DNA of 64,000 bases from Phytobacter massiliensis JC163 (GTDB lineage Bacteria > Pseudomonadota > Gammaproteobacteria > Enterobacterales > Enterobacteriaceae): assembly GCF_000321045.1 (NCBI RefSeq), contig NZ_HE578949.1:221993-285992 (forward strand), given 5' to 3'. A program made the translations under genes and the position numbers. Below are positions 63,955 to 64,000 of the stretch, piece by piece (the stretch's first letter is position 1; the number at the start of each line of letters is the position of its first letter). Under the pieces are notes generated by a model. It saw only the letters and a program-made list of their open reading frames with translations. It had not been told where the DNA came from and did not search any database.

Positions 63955-64000
63955 TTTCTCGTCCTTTTCTGGAGTGAACTTCGCTCTTTTTTTCGTCATG

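Larger units (their letters stand above)
61237..64000. mobile_element. Left end of an integrative element at ffs
   Basis: From just past ffs the E. coli order is lost. An integrase gene starts 100 bases after ffs, and the genes beyond are AT-richer and unrecognised. No phage structural genes, transposase or second attachment site are visible, so the type (prophage, ICE or island) cannot be told. The right end is outside the window. Confidence 0.65.

Noticed and set aside
61237-64000. Complete prophage
   Set aside because: No capsid, terminase, tail, lysis or repressor gene is present in the visible part; only the integrase and unknown genes.

Overview
The window is a chromosomal segment of a Gram-negative gamma-proteobacterium of the family Enterobacteriaceae. 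Gene order follows the Escherichia coli nrdR-to-ffs segment almost without break: nrdR-ribD-ribH-nusB-thiL-pgpA-yajO-dxs-ispA-xseB-thiI-yajL-panE-yajQ-yajR, then cyoEDCBA-ampG-yajG-bolA-tig-clpP-clpX-lon-hupB-ppiD-ybaV-fadM-queC-ybaE-cof, then decR-mdlA-mdlB-glnK-amtB, then tesB-ybaY-atl-ffs. The proteins are close to E. coli homologues, usually of identical length, but the extra genes rule out E. coli K-12. A relative of the Klebsiella/Enterobacter/Kosakonia/Citrobacter group is my inference; I cannot name a species.

Layout. 1-8.0 kb: riboflavin (ribD, ribH), transcription antitermination (nusB), thiamine (thiL), phospholipid (pgpA) and isoprenoid (dxs, ispA) genes, with xseB. ribD carries a one-base deletion that splits its deaminase and reductase halves. 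8.2-13.9 kb: thiI, an extra YcxB-like membrane protein gene, yajL/panE, yajQ and yajR. 13.9-26.6 kb: a 12.7-kb insertion between yajR and cyoE. It holds (a) a compact fucose locus made of an NhaC-type carrier, a cytoplasmic GH29 alpha-L-fucosidase, a LacI-type regulator and L-fuculose-phosphate aldolase on the minus strand, with L-fucose isomerase and L-fuculokinase divergent on the plus strand. The intergenic region has two 16-bp operators that are reverse complements of each other, and a CRP site. It also holds (b) one very large gene (1258 codons) that fuses a clan-A glycoside hydrolase, a glycosyltransferase and a UDP-galactopyranose-mutase-like flavoprotein. 26.6-31.5 kb: cytochrome bo3 oxidase operon. 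32-44.8 kb: ampG, yajG, bolA and the proteostasis block tig-clpPX-lon-hupB-ppiD, with recognisable sigma-32 promoters before clpP and lon. 44.9-55.5 kb: queC, ybaE, cof, the cysteine desulfhydrase/regulator pair cdsH-decR, mdlAB, and the nitrogen-controlled glnK-amtB operon with an NtrC site and a sigma-54 promoter. 55.5-58.9 kb: a second insertion, a UbiD-family decarboxylase of the protocatechuate/gallate type with a DUF554 membrane protein and a divergent LysR regulator. 59-61.2 kb: tesB, ybaY, atl and the 4.5S RNA gene ffs. 61.3-64 kb: left end of an AT-richer integrative element that begins with a tyrosine recombinase next to ffs and continues past the window.

How the parts work together. 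The fucose locus encodes a full route from alpha-L-fucoside to L-fucose, L-fuculose, L-fuculose-1-phosphate, then dihydroxyacetone phosphate plus L-lactaldehyde. It has its own regulator and carrier but no FucP-type permease, FucU mutarotase or FucO reductase. The three-domain hydrolase/transferase/flavoprotein is the least understood object here and the best candidate for an undescribed glycan system. The decarboxylase cassette probably handles a plant-derived aromatic acid. These loci suggest a gut- or plant-associated lifestyle (inference).
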